A stretch of DNA of 64,000 bases from Actinoplanes sp. DH11. GTDB lineage: Bacteria; Actinomycetota; Actinomycetes; Mycobacteriales; Micromonosporaceae. The notes under the pieces were generated by a model. It did not search any database. It was not told where the DNA came from and saw nothing but the letters and a program-made list of their open reading frames with translations. A program made the translations under genes and the position numbers. Shown here piece by piece: positions 16,381 through 24,946 of the stretch. Location: assembly GCF_020873875.1 (NCBI RefSeq), contig NZ_JAHWGU010000008.1, positions 62,001 through 126,000 of the forward strand, read 5' to 3'. How positions within the stretch are numbered: the stretch's first letter is position 1; the number at the start of each line of letters is the position of its first letter.

Positions 16381-18369
16381 TCAGCTCAGGGCGTGGATCT
16401 CCGCCGCGGTGGTCCACGGGTTGCCGCCGACCTCACTCAGTGCGCGCAGCCGCAGGTACTGCCCGGTCTTGGCGGTGAACCGGACCTCCTTCTGCGCGGC
16501 GGTGCCGGCGAAGGTACCGGTGGCCACGGCCGCCCCCCAGGTGACGCCGTCGGCGCTGACGTAAATCTCGTACTGGCCGATCCGGCCGTTGGCGGCGCCG
16601 GCACCACTGTCCTGCCGGGGCAGGTAGCGCAGACCGGAGACGGACTGGCTCGTACCCATGTTGATCTGGATCTCGTGCGGCATCGGCGCGTTGCCGCCGC
16701 TGTACCCGGTGTGCCAGATCGTCGCGGTGTTGCCGTCGAAGGCGTTGACCGCGGCGCCGTTCTCCCCGGTCGTCTCCTGGCTGTCCGCGTACTTCAGTGA
16801 CCAGCGGTCCCGGGAGATGAGCGTGGGCCCGGCCGTGCACGTGGTGCTCAGCTGGTGCGCACCCCGGTCGGGCCGGCAGCCGGTCGTGACCGGGCCGCCG
16901 AAGTAGTCCCGGCTGCCCGGGCCGGGCATGGCCTGACCGCTCGCGAGGGCCGGGGAGCCCGCGCGCAGCCGGTACCCGCCGGCGTTGCCGATCGAGGTGG
17001 CGGTGCCGGGCGCCACCAGTAGCGGGTCGGCGGTGCTCTTGGCCGGGTCGAACGGCTCACCGGCCGGGTGCTGGCCGTAGAACGTGTTGGCGTGGAACAG
17101 CAGCCCGCCGGCATTGTAGCTGGACTGCCCGTTGTCGACGTAGAAGATGTTGTTGTAGAACTCGGCGTTGGCCCCGGTGGAGCCGTTGCTGTTGTTGATG
17201 ATCTGGGCGGCCTGGCCGACGTAGAAGACGTTGTTGTAGATCTTCGTGTTGGTGATCTTGCCGCAGATCAGGTCGAAGATTTGGCCGCGGTCGTTCTGGC
17301 TGATGTTGTAGCGCACGATGTTGTCGCGGGTGGTCGATCCGCCACCGTTGCACAGCAGGATGAAGCCGCCCTCGTTGTCGTGGCTGTAGTTGTACTGGTA
17401 GATGGTGCGGATGTTGCCCTCGTCCAGGTCGAAGCCCTGTCCGTCGCAGGTGCTGCGCCCGCCGCTGACCTCGTTGAACTGGAAGAGGGCGTCGTTGATG
17501 TTCCAGCCCCAGATGCCGGCCGCGCAGTTGGTGTCGCGCATCCGGAAACCGTCGACCCGGTTGTTCTCGACGAGCGCACTCTGGGTGTGGTGCACCACGA
17601 TGGCGTCGCCGCCGATGTCGGTGACGGTGTTGCCGCGTACCACGACCCGGGTCTGCGGGGTCCAGGTGCCGCAGGTCGCGCCGCAGTTCGGGTTAGCCAG
17701 TTCCGGCCGGGTCATCCACCGGGTCCAGAAGTGAATGCCGTAGCGATCGACCGCCCGGACCGTGCTTCCGCTGATCACCACGTCGTCGAACTTCGTGGGC
17801 GTGGTGTTGCCGAGCACTTCGAAGAAGATGCCGGCGCTGGCGTTGTCGTCCTTCTTGTTCTGCACGCCGTTGACGTCGTGCACGTCGACGCCGGTGATCC
17901 GGTAGTAGGTGCCGGTCCCGGAGTTCTCCCGGATGATGTGCACACCCCGGCGGGCGGCGGGCGCGGCACCCTTGTTGGAGATGTCCAAGTTACGGATCTC
18001 CCAGTGCTGCTGGTTGTAGAGCTTCACCACGTCGTCGACGGCGCCGTTGCCGGCCAGGACCGGTTTGGCGCCGGTGCCGTACGCGTCGATGATGTTGGCC
18101 GCGCCGGCCGCGCCGGAGCCTTTGGGCCACAGCTGCTGGCCGACGCAGGTGGTGCCGCGCCGGATGAGGACGCGGTCACCGGAGGTGAAGGTCCGGGAGT
18201 TGACCGGCGCGAAGCTGTTCCACGGGCTGGCCTCGGTGCCGCTGCCCGCGGCAGTCGCCGAGCAGTCCACGTAGTAGCTCGTGTTCGCGGCTGCCGCCGG
18301 AGGCGCGGCGGCCAGCACTGCGGTGGCCAGCAGGGGCAGGGTGAGCAGGGATGTCCGGAGTAGTCGCAT
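16381..18369 (-). CDS. Secreted right-handed beta-helix protein with F5/8C module
   Basis: A 662-residue exported protein. The signal peptide is residues 1-28 (ending APPAAAA). Residues about 30-500 show beta-helix repeats (for example NNSNGSTGANAEFYNNIFYV and VVHHTQSALVENNRVDGF) as in polysaccharide lyases and GH28-like enzymes, and open with the YYVDCSATAAGSGTEASPW pattern common to such proteins. An F5/8C-type module follows at about 520-662 and is closely similar to the one ending the GH31 protein (shared LRYLPRQD and YLRLRALSE). The catalytic residues and substrate cannot be assigned. It lies 35 bases after the small membrane protein of the LacI-1 transporter operon and may be its last gene. 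Confidence 0.85.
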   Translation of the reverse strand: MRLLRTSLLTLPLLATAVLAAAPPAAAANTSYYVDCSATAAGSGTEASPWNSFAPVNSRTFTSGDRVLIRRGTTCVGQQLWPKGSGAAGAANIIDAYGTGAKPVLAGNGAVDDVVKLYNQQHWEIRNLDISNKGAAPAARRGVHIIRENSGTGTYYRITGVDVHDVNGVQNKKDDNASAGIFFEVLGNTTPTKFDDVVISGSTVRAVDRYGIHFWTRWMTRPELANPNCGATCGTWTPQTRVVVRGNTVTDIGGDAIVVHHTQSALVENNRVDGFRMRDTNCAAGIWGWNINDALFQFNEVSGGRSTCDGQGFDLDEGNIRTIYQYNYSHDNEGGFILLCNGGGSTTRDNIVRYNISQNDRGQIFDLICGKITNTKIYNNVFYVGQAAQIINNSNGSTGANAEFYNNIFYVDNGQSSYNAGGLLFHANTFYGQHPAGEPFDPAKSTADPLLVAPGTATSIGNAGGYRLRAGSPALASGQAMPGPGSRDYFGGPVTTGCRPDRGAHQLSTTCTAGPTLISRDRWSLKYADSQETTGENGAAVNAFDGNTATIWHTGYSGGNAPMPHEIQINMGTSQSVSGLRYLPRQDSGAGAANGRIGQYEIYVSADGVTWGAAVATGTFAGTAAQKEVRFTAKTGQYLRLRALSEVGGNPWTTAAEIHALS

Positions 18370-18403
18370 CGACCGTCCTATCTGTGCGGGGGAACGACAG
18401 GAA

Positions 18404-18586
18404 TCAAGATCGGAACTTGCGGTTGTAGCCGGCCAGCAGAAGCAGTAGCACGGCGAGCGCGCCGAGCATCACCGCGAGCCGGCCCCAGCCGGGGGCGGGC
18501 CGGGCCAGTACGACCACGACGACGCAGGCGAGCGCGGTCAGGGTGCGGCCGGTGACGATCAGGGCGGCGCGCGTCGATTCGTTCAT
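18404..18586 (-). CDS. Small two-helix membrane protein in the transporter operon
   Basis: A 60-residue protein with two predicted membrane helices (about 8-28 and 34-52) and a basic tail YNRKFRS. The ATG at 18586 has AAAGGA at the right distance, and the gene follows the MalG-type permease by only 18 bases in the same direction. Small proteins of this layout downstream of sugar ABC permeases occur in other bacteria (possibly the DUF6903 group, recalled and not checked). A role in stabilising or tuning the transporter is conceivable but unproven. Confidence 0.7.
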   Translation of the reverse strand: MNESTRAALIVTGRTLTALACVVVVVLARPAPGWGRLAVMLGALAVLLLLLAGYNRKFRS

Positions 18587-18604
18587 GACGGTCCTTTCCG
18601 GGCG

Positions 18605-19474
18605 TCAGCCCTTGACGCCGCCGGCGGCCATGCCCTCGATCAGGCGGCGCTGGATGAGGGCGTAGACGAGCAGCACCGGGACGATGACGATCACCATGCC
18701 GGCGTAGAGCCGCCCGTAGTCGGCGGCGGCCTTCTGCGCGGTCATCAGGTTGAGCAGGCCGACCTGCAGCGTCTTGCCCTCACCGGGCAGCAGGGTCAGC
18801 GCGATGATGAAGTCGTTCCAGTAGGCCAGGAAGTTGAACAGGATGACCGTGGTGACCGCCGGGCGGGCCATCGGCACCATCACCCGCGTCATGATCCGGA
18901 ACCGGGACGCCCCGTCCAGCAGCGCCGCCTCCTCGAAGTCCCCCGGGATGGTGCGGAAGTACGAGCTGAGCAGGTAGATGGTGAATGGGATCGAGGTGGC
19001 GGCGTAGACCAGCGCGAGCATCGCCGGGTTGTCCAGGAAGAAGCCGTCCGGCATCAGGTCGATCAAGGCTCGGTCCCAGTCGACGAGCATCAGGAAGATC
19101 GGCACGACGATGTAGTTCACGTTGATGAACAACCCTGCCAGCAGCGCCATCTCGACGAGGCCCTTGCCGCGGAACTCGTAGCGGGCCACCACGTACGCCG
19201 CCGGCACCGACACCGCGAGCACCAGGACCAGGCCGAGCAGCGTGACGAGTACGGAGGTGGCGAAGTAGCGGCCCATGTCGGCGGTGACGAAGGCGTCGAC
19301 GTAGTTCTGCAGGTGCAGCCCCTGCGGCAGGGTCCACGGGCTGCCGAAGAACTCGCTCCTGGTCTTGAGTGAGGCCACCAGGACCCAGCCGACCGGGATC
19401 ACGATCAGCAACGCGATCACGGTCAGCAGCAGGGTGGAGACGGTCCGCGGACCGGGCTTGTGGATCGTGGTCAT
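18605..19474 (-). CDS. MalG-type sugar ABC transporter permease (LacI-1 operon)
   Basis: A 289-residue carbohydrate-uptake-1 permease with about six membrane helices and a cytoplasmic coupling loop around EEAALLDGASRFRIMTRVMV. The ATG at 19474 has AGAGGA upstream, and the MalF-type partner ends 9 bases before it. No ATPase gene is in the operon, as is common in actinomycetes where one MsiK-like ATPase serves many importers. The binding protein, LacI regulator and GH35 enzyme nearby point to a beta-galactoside or galactose-containing oligosaccharide. Confidence 0.93.
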   Translation of the reverse strand: MTTIHKPGPRTVSTLLLTVIALLIVIPVGWVLVASLKTRSEFFGSPWTLPQGLHLQNYVDAFVTADMGRYFATSVLVTLLGLVLVLAVSVPAAYVVARYEFRGKGLVEMALLAGLFINVNYIVVPIFLMLVDWDRALIDLMPDGFFLDNPAMLALVYAATSIPFTIYLLSSYFRTIPGDFEEAALLDGASRFRIMTRVMVPMARPAVTTVILFNFLAYWNDFIIALTLLPGEGKTLQVGLLNLMTAQKAAADYGRLYAGMVIVIVPVLLVYALIQRRLIEGMAAGGVKG

Positions 19475-19483
19475 GGCGGTCCT

Positions 19484-20455
19484 CTAGTACTGGAGGGGCG
19501 GGCGCCGGGTCGCGCGGCTGACCAGCAGCGACACCAGGAACGAGAAGGCGAACACGACCACGCCGATGGCCATGCCGTAGCCGTACGAGGAGTTGGTGTA
19601 CGCCTGCTGGTACATGTAGCTGAGCAGCACGTCGGAGGAACCGTCCGGGCCGCCGCCGGTCATCGCGCGCACCAGCACGAAGCTGAGGTTGACGGCGCTG
19701 AGGATGAAGAAGGTCAGCGTGGTGCGCAGGGTCTCCCAGATCAGCGGCAGCGTGATCGTGAAGAACTGCCGGCCGGCGCCGGCACCGTCGAGCGCGGAGG
19801 CCTCGTACAGCTCCTCCGGAACGCTAGCCATGCTCGCCATGTAGATGACCATGTAGTAGCCGAGCGCCTGCCAGACCATCGCGAACGCGACCGAGTAGAT
19901 CACCACGCTCTGGTCGCCGAGCCAGACCTGTTGCAGCCCGTCCAGCGACAGCAGCCGAAGCGTGCCGTTGATCAGTCCGTTCTCCTGGTCGTAGACGGCG
20001 GAGAAGATCGCCGCGATGACCACGACCGACAGCACGTTGGGGATGTAGAGCACGAACCGGTAGAGATTGCGGCCGCGCAGTTTCTGCCGGGTCATGACGG
20101 CCGCGAGCGCCAGTCCGAGGCCCATCGTCACCACGGTGACAATGACCAGCAGCGCGACGGTGTTCTGGAAGGAGCGCAGGAACTGCTGGTCGTCGAGCAG
20201 TTTCGCGAAGTTGTCCAGGCCGACGAAGCGTTCCTGCGCGGAGAATCCGCTCCAGCTGTAGAGCGACATCCGGAACACGCTCAGCGTCGGCCAGATCATG
20301 AACAACGCGAACAGGGCCAGCGCCGGCAGCAGGCACACGGCGACGAATCGGCCGTCGCCGCGCTTGCGGCGGGTCGCTGCGCCGGGCGCCGCCGCCGGGG
20401 TTCGGCCGGGCTTGCGCTCGGTGTCGCCCAGCGGCGGGGTGACGGTCGAAGTCAC
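19484..20455 (-). CDS. MalF-type sugar ABC transporter permease (LacI-1 operon)
   Basis: A 323-residue permease with a basic cytoplasmic N-terminal tail (RRKRGDGR), about six membrane helices and the coupling-loop segment YEASALDGAGAGRQFFTITL. The GTG at 20455 directly follows the stop of the binding-protein gene, so translation is probably coupled. It forms the membrane channel together with the MalG-type neighbour. Confidence 0.93.
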   Translation of the reverse strand: MTSTVTPPLGDTERKPGRTPAAAPGAATRRKRGDGRFVAVCLLPALALFALFMIWPTLSVFRMSLYSWSGFSAQERFVGLDNFAKLLDDQQFLRSFQNTVALLVIVTVVTMGLGLALAAVMTRQKLRGRNLYRFVLYIPNVLSVVVIAAIFSAVYDQENGLINGTLRLLSLDGLQQVWLGDQSVVIYSVAFAMVWQALGYYMVIYMASMASVPEELYEASALDGAGAGRQFFTITLPLIWETLRTTLTFFILSAVNLSFVLVRAMTGGGPDGSSDVLLSYMYQQAYTNSSYGYGMAIGVVVFAFSFLVSLLVSRATRRPPLQY

Positions 20456-20456
20456 C

Positions 20457-21779
20457 TCAGCTGCCCGCCTGCCGCAGCTTCTCGCTGGCGTCGTGCAGCG
20501 CCGCCTGCCACTGCTCGACGGTCTTGTCGCCGCTGATGATGCTGTTCGCCGTGTCGAACAGCGTGGTCTTGATGCTCACGCCCTCGACCGGCGCGCTGTT
20601 GGCGAACCCACCGACCAGAGCGGTGATGGACGGGTCGTCGTAGAGCCCGTAGAAACCGGCGATCTCACCGGTCACGCTGGACGCGATGCCCTTGATTGGC
20701 TGGATCGCGCTGGACTTCGCGAAGATCTTGGCGGCCTCGTCGGAGTACAGGTAGGCGAGGAAATCCTTGGCGGCGTCCTTGTTGACCGCGCCGCTGGGCA
20801 CCCACGCCGACTCGACGATGGTGGTCAGGTGACGCTTGCCGCCCGCGGACACGGCCGGCAGCGGCGTCATCGCCCATGCGAAGCCCTTGGCCCGGGGCGC
20901 GTCCTTCATCTCGCCGACGACCCAGGTGCCGTTCGGCATGAACAACGCCTTGTTGTCCAGGATCGCCTGCTGGTTCTTGGTGAAGTCCTGCTCGTTGGCG
21001 TACCCCACGGTGGTCTTCGCCGCGTAGCTCAGCAGCCGGGTGGTGATGTCGAGGGTCTGGCGCGCCTGCGGGGTCTGCCAGATGCCCTGCTCATAGGTCA
21101 TCACCTTGGTGAAGAACTCGTCGCCGCCGACGTTGGCCAGCAGCGCGAAGAAGAACGAGTCGAGGTAGCCCGCGGTCGGATACGTGAACAGTGCGACGCC
21201 TTGTGCTTTGGCGGTCTCGCCGAGCTGGAACATCTCGTCCCAGGTGGCCGGGACCTTCCAGCCCTTCTCGGCGAACAGGGCCTTGTTGTGGACCAGGCCG
21301 GTGGGTGCGTAGAACATCGGCATCAGGTACGTCTTGTCGTCGCCGTACGGGTTGGTGCCCAGGCCGATCATCCCGTCGGCGAGCTTGGCGCGCACGGTGG
21401 TCTGCTCGCCGGGCACGGTCATGTCGAGCACGCCGGTGAGGTCTTCGAGGGCCTTGTCCTTGACCAGGGTCTCGGAGAGCGCGGCCTTGCGGCCCTGCGG
21501 CAGCACCACCACGTCGGGGAATTTGCCGGCCTTCATGTTGGGGCTGATCTCGTCCTCGAGGGTCTTCGAGATCTGCAGCCGCACGTCGAGGCCGGGGTTC
21601 TTCGCCTGGTACGCGGCGATCAGCTCGGTGTACATGTCCCGGCCGTAGCCGCCCTCGAAGGCGGCGATCTTCAATGTCTTCTTGTCGCCTCCGGCGTCGT
21701 CTCCGCCGCCGGAACAGCCGGCGAGCAGGCCGAGCGCCGTCGCCGCGGCGGCGGCGAGGGCGAGTGGTTTTTTGAACAT
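20457..21779 (-). CDS. Family-1 sugar-binding lipoprotein (LacI-1 operon)
   Basis: A 440-residue exported lipoprotein with a signal peptide ending in the lipobox LLAGC (C22). The fold is the MalE-like extracellular family 1 (segments YQAKNPGLDVRLQISKTLED, AKDFLAYLYSDEAAKIFA). The ATG at 21779 has GGAGG eight bases upstream; the longer frame beginning upstream has no signal sequence. It is the first gene of the operon, and a LacI-type operator lies about 90 bases upstream. The ligand is probably an oligosaccharide processed by the nearby GH35 beta-galactosidase. Confidence 0.92.
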   Translation of the reverse strand: MFKKPLALAAAAATALGLLAGCSGGGDDAGGDKKTLKIAAFEGGYGRDMYTELIAAYQAKNPGLDVRLQISKTLEDEISPNMKAGKFPDVVVLPQGRKAALSETLVKDKALEDLTGVLDMTVPGEQTTVRAKLADGMIGLGTNPYGDDKTYLMPMFYAPTGLVHNKALFAEKGWKVPATWDEMFQLGETAKAQGVALFTYPTAGYLDSFFFALLANVGGDEFFTKVMTYEQGIWQTPQARQTLDITTRLLSYAAKTTVGYANEQDFTKNQQAILDNKALFMPNGTWVVGEMKDAPRAKGFAWAMTPLPAVSAGGKRHLTTIVESAWVPSGAVNKDAAKDFLAYLYSDEAAKIFAKSSAIQPIKGIASSVTGEIAGFYGLYDDPSITALVGGFANSAPVEGVSIKTTLFDTANSIISGDKTVEQWQAALHDASEKLRQAGS

Positions 21780-21870
21780 GGGAAGTCCTCCGTGGGCGAG
21801 CACGCGCAACGGTGCAGGAGTCGAGGCCTGAAGAATCTGCCGGCGCGACGGGTGCGGCTAGCCAGGCGGT

Positions 21871-21892
21871 TGTTACTGTGGCACCGATAACA
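21871..21892. promoter_or_regulatory. LacI-1 operator in front of the transporter operon
   Basis: TGTTACTGTGGCACCGATAACA has near-dyad arms (TGTTA / ATAACA). Its right half, TGGCACCGATAACAT at 21879-21893, matches 14 of 15 bases at 23004-23018 beside the LacI regulator and GH35 genes. A TTGACT (-35 like, minus strand, 21903-21898) lies just upstream, so a bound repressor would block the promoter. Confidence 0.65.
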
Positions 21893-21934
21893 TGAACAGT
21901 CAAGATCGGGCCCTGGCAGCCGCGTGGCGGAAAC

Positions 21935-22948
21935 TCAGCGTGCTGGCGGCGCGGTGGAGTGCCGGATCGTCAGGGTGGCCTGCCGCACGGCCGGTTCCGG
22001 GTCGCCGTCCGCGCCGAGCAGCACCGCGACGGCCGCCGCACCGGAGTGGTAGAAGTCCTGACGCACGGTGGTCAGCGGCGGGTGGCAGTACGCGGCCAGC
22101 TCGATGTCGTCGACGCTGACGATCGACACATCCTCGGGCACCGAACGGCCACGCTCGCGCAACGCCTTGACCACGCCGAACGCCATCTCGTCGCTGGCCG
22201 CGAAGACGGCCGTGACCTCCGGGATCATCGCGATGATGCGGCCCTGGCGGTATCCCGACTCCGGCGTCCAATCGCCCTCCAGCGGCGGCGGCGCGTCGAT
22301 GCCGGCCGCGGCGAGACAGTCCTGCCAGCCCTGCCGGCGCTGGCGTGCCTCGATCCACTCGTCCGGCCCGGACACGTGCCAGATCTGGCGATGCCCGAGG
22401 TCGAGCAGGTGCTGCGTGGCGATCCGCCCGGCCTCGTGCTGGTCTATCCCGAGTACCCGGGCCCCTTCCGTGCGCGAGCCGTCCACCGTGACCGTGGGGA
22501 TGTCGCGGGTGATGTCCTCCATCCGCTGGGTCACCGAGATCAGCGGTACCGCGATGACGATGCCGTCGACACCCTGGTCGGAGAGCTTGAGCAGGGCTTT
22601 CTCCATGAGCGCCGGGTCGAGTTCGGCGAGGGTCGTGATGCTCACCGAGTAGCCCGCGGCGCGGGCCGCCGCCTCTACCCCGTCGGTCACCGCGGAACGC
22701 GAGTAGTAGCCGCCGGCCTGCAGCAACACCAGGCCGAGCGTGAAGCTGCGGCCCGACGACAGCATTCGCGGCGCGCTGTTGTAGCGGTAGCCGAGCTGGC
22801 CGACGGCGTCCAGCACGCGCCGGCGGGTCTCGGCGTTGACGTGCGGGGAGTCGCGCAGCGTCCGCGAGACCGTCTGTGCCGACACCCCGGCGGCGCGTGC
22901 CACGTCCGCCATGCTCGGCTGCCTGTTACGCGTGATGGCCTCGGTCAT
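21935..22948 (-). CDS. LacI-family transcriptional repressor (LacI-1)
   Basis: A 337-residue regulator. The LacI helix-turn-helix starts near residue 13 (SMADVARAAGVSAQTVSRTL) with the hinge about 50-60, followed by the two-lobe periplasmic-binding-like effector domain. The ATG at 22948 has GAGGGGAG upstream. It sits between the transporter operon (same strand, downstream) and the divergent GH35 gene. Matching operator sequences flank the regulator on both sides, so autoregulation plus control of both units is likely, with a galactose-containing sugar as inducer. Confidence 0.93.
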   Translation of the reverse strand: MTEAITRNRQPSMADVARAAGVSAQTVSRTLRDSPHVNAETRRRVLDAVGQLGYRYNSAPRMLSSGRSFTLGLVLLQAGGYYSRSAVTDGVEAAARAAGYSVSITTLAELDPALMEKALLKLSDQGVDGIVIAVPLISVTQRMEDITRDIPTVTVDGSRTEGARVLGIDQHEAGRIATQHLLDLGHRQIWHVSGPDEWIEARQRRQGWQDCLAAAGIDAPPPLEGDWTPESGYRQGRIIAMIPEVTAVFAASDEMAFGVVKALRERGRSVPEDVSIVSVDDIELAAYCHPPLTTVRQDFYHSGAAAVAVLLGADGDPEPAVRQATLTIRHSTAPPAR

Positions 22949-22994
22949 GCTGGCGCGCTCCCCTCGTCATCCACTGCGAGGATCTTAGCGGCAT

Positions 22995-23017
22995 TGTTTG
23001 TCATGGCACCGGTAACA
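22995..23017. promoter_or_regulatory. LacI-1 operator between the regulator and GH35 genes
   Basis: TGTTTGTCATGGCACCGGTAACA lies in the 82-base gap between the divergent start codons and ends only 13 bases before the GH35 ATG. It shares TGGCACCGRTAACAT with the operator at 21871-21892. The close spacing leaves little room for a leader, so the GH35 mRNA may be nearly leaderless. Confidence 0.65.
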
Positions 23018-23030
23018 TAGGCTCCGCGCC

Positions 23031-24866
23031 ATGATCGAGACGACCATGGCGGGCCCCGGCCCGCAGCCGTCGGCCGGAGTGTGGCCCACGCTCAGCTGGC
23101 GCGGGCGCCGGCTCTACCGCGCCGGCGCCGAACACCGCATCCTTTCCGGCGCGATGCACTACTTCCGGGTACACCCCCGCCTGTGGCGCGACCGCCTGCG
23201 AAGGCTCGCGGACCTCGGTCTCAACACCGTCGACACGTACGTGGCCTGGAACTTCCACCAGCCGCACGCCGACCGGGCGCCCAGCTTCGACGGCTGGCGC
23301 GACGTCGAGGCGTTCATCGAGCTGGCCGGCGCCGAAGGACTCGACGTCGTGGTGCGACCCGGGCCGTACATCTGCGCGGAATGGTCCAACGGCGGCCTAC
23401 CCGCCTGGCTCACCGCCCGCGACGTGGCACTGCGCACCTCCGACCCGGGGTTCACCCAGCCCGTCGAACGGTGGTTCGACCACCTGATCCCCCGGATCGC
23501 GCGACTGCAGGCCGGTGCCGGTGGTCCGGTCGTGGCGGTGCAGGTGGAGAACGAGTACGGCAGCTACGGCGACGACCACGCCTACCTGCGCTGGAACCGG
23601 ACGGCGCTCGTCGCGCGCGGCATCACCGAACTGCTGTTCACCGCCGACGGCCCGACCGAGCTGATGCTCGACGGCGGCACCATCCCGGGCACCCTGGCCG
23701 CCGCCACCCTGGGCTCCAAACCCGAGGCCGCCCGGGAACTCCTGGCCCGGCGCCGCCCGCAGGAGCCGTTCGTGGTGGCCGAGTACTGGAGCGGCTGGTT
23801 CGACCACTGGGGCGAGCACCACCACGTCCGCGGCGTGGACAGCGCGGCCGGCACCCTCGGCGCCATCGTGGCCGACGGGGGCAGCGTGAGCATCTACATG
23901 GCGCACGGCGGCACCAACTTCGGGTTGTGGGCCGGCGCCAACAGCGACGACGGCCGGTTGCAGCCGACGGTCACCAGCTACGACTCCGACGCGCCGATCG
24001 CCGAGGACGGCTCGCTCACCGCCAAGTTCCACGCGATGCGCGCGGTACTCGGCGCCTCCGGGACGCCGCGGGTTCCGGAACGGCTGCCGGTGCTGCCGGC
24101 GGCCCGGGTGCCACTGACCCACCGCGCCGGCCTGCTCACCGGCTTGACCGCGGTGCCGGCGCCCGCCGTCGACGGTCCGCACCCGGCCACGTTCGAGCAA
24201 CTCGGCCTCGACGCGGGGATGGTGCTGCTCACCGCGTACCCGAAGATTCCCGAAGGCCGGCACCGGATCGTGCTGAGCGACGTCCGCGACCGCGCGGTGG
24301 TCTTCGCCGACGGCGTGCCGATCGGCGTCGCCGACGGCGGTGACCATGAACTGAGCATCGACGGCACCGGGGCCGAGGTGCACCTGCAGATCCTGGTGGA
24401 GAACCTCGGCCGGATCAACTACGGGCCCCTGCTCGGGCAGCACAAAGGGCTGCTCGGGCCGGTGCTCGTCGACCGCCGGATCGTGCACGGCTGGACCAGT
24501 ACCCCGATCGCGCTTCCCGACTGGACCGCCGACGACCTGCGGCGCGCCACCGGCACCGGGCGACCACGCACCGCCGCCGGCACGTCCACCGGCTTCGCCG
24601 TGGCGAACGTGCACGTCGGCGAGCCGGCCGACACGTTCCTCGCGCTGCCCGGCTCGGCGCACGGCATGGTGTGGGTCAACGGCTTCCTGCTCGGCCGATA
24701 CCGCGAGATCGGGCCGCAGGTGACGCTCTACTGCCCGGCGCCGCTGCTGCACGCCGGCGTGAACACCGTCGTGGTGCTCGACACCGACCGGCTCGGCAGC
24801 GTCCTGGAGCTGCGCGAGCGTCCCGAGCTGGGTCCCGCCGAGGAGTACATCGAGGAGTTCGACTGA
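23031..24866 (+). CDS. Cytoplasmic GH35 beta-galactosidase
   Basis: A 611-residue GH35 enzyme without a signal peptide, so it should act inside the cell on imported beta-galactosides. The acid/base is E175 in VQVENEYG and the nucleophile E251 in VVAEYWSGWFDHWG. The substrate-pocket segment GPYICAEWSNGGLP is intact. C-terminal beta-sandwich (galactose-binding-like) domains follow from about 390. The ATG at 23031 is used here although no clear ribosome site is seen; the ATG at 23046 is an alternative. Divergent from LacI-1 and sharing its operator, it belongs with the 18.4-21.8 kb transporter. Confidence 0.93.
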   Translation: MIETTMAGPGPQPSAGVWPTLSWRGRRLYRAGAEHRILSGAMHYFRVHPRLWRDRLRRLADLGLNTVDTYVAWNFHQPHADRAPSFDGWRDVEAFIELAGAEGLDVVVRPGPYICAEWSNGGLPAWLTARDVALRTSDPGFTQPVERWFDHLIPRIARLQAGAGGPVVAVQVENEYGSYGDDHAYLRWNRTALVARGITELLFTADGPTELMLDGGTIPGTLAAATLGSKPEAARELLARRRPQEPFVVAEYWSGWFDHWGEHHHVRGVDSAAGTLGAIVADGGSVSIYMAHGGTNFGLWAGANSDDGRLQPTVTSYDSDAPIAEDGSLTAKFHAMRAVLGASGTPRVPERLPVLPAARVPLTHRAGLLTGLTAVPAPAVDGPHPATFEQLGLDAGMVLLTAYPKIPEGRHRIVLSDVRDRAVVFADGVPIGVADGGDHELSIDGTGAEVHLQILVENLGRINYGPLLGQHKGLLGPVLVDRRIVHGWTSTPIALPDWTADDLRRATGTGRPRTAAGTSTGFAVANVHVGEPADTFLALPGSAHGMVWVNGFLLGRYREIGPQVTLYCPAPLLHAGVNTVVVLDTDRLGSVLELRERPELGPAEEYIEEFD

Positions 24867-24946
24867 CGCGTACGGAGTGACACGCTCGGCCGGGACGGCG
24901 CGGGCTGGTGAGGCGCCGGCCCGGCCGCCCGGCCGCCCGAGAGCTG

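Noticed and set aside
17068..18363. A 431-residue plus-strand frame opposite the beta-helix gene
   Set aside because: Valine/aspartate-rich shadow without start signals; the minus strand has signal peptide and beta-helix repeats.
21893..21934. Possible small gene downstream of LacI-1
   Set aside because: Too short, no ribosome site; the space is better explained as promoter and operator of the transporter operon.
22995..23017. Riboswitch or long leader before the cytoplasmic GH35 gene
   Set aside because: Only 82 bases separate the divergent start codons and they contain the LacI-1 operator; there is no room for a structured leader.
24880..24946. GC-rich imperfect hairpin between GH35 and GH29 genes as a terminator
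   Set aside because: Stem is interrupted and loop boundaries are ambiguous; not strong enough to list, although a terminator is expected between these convergent genes.
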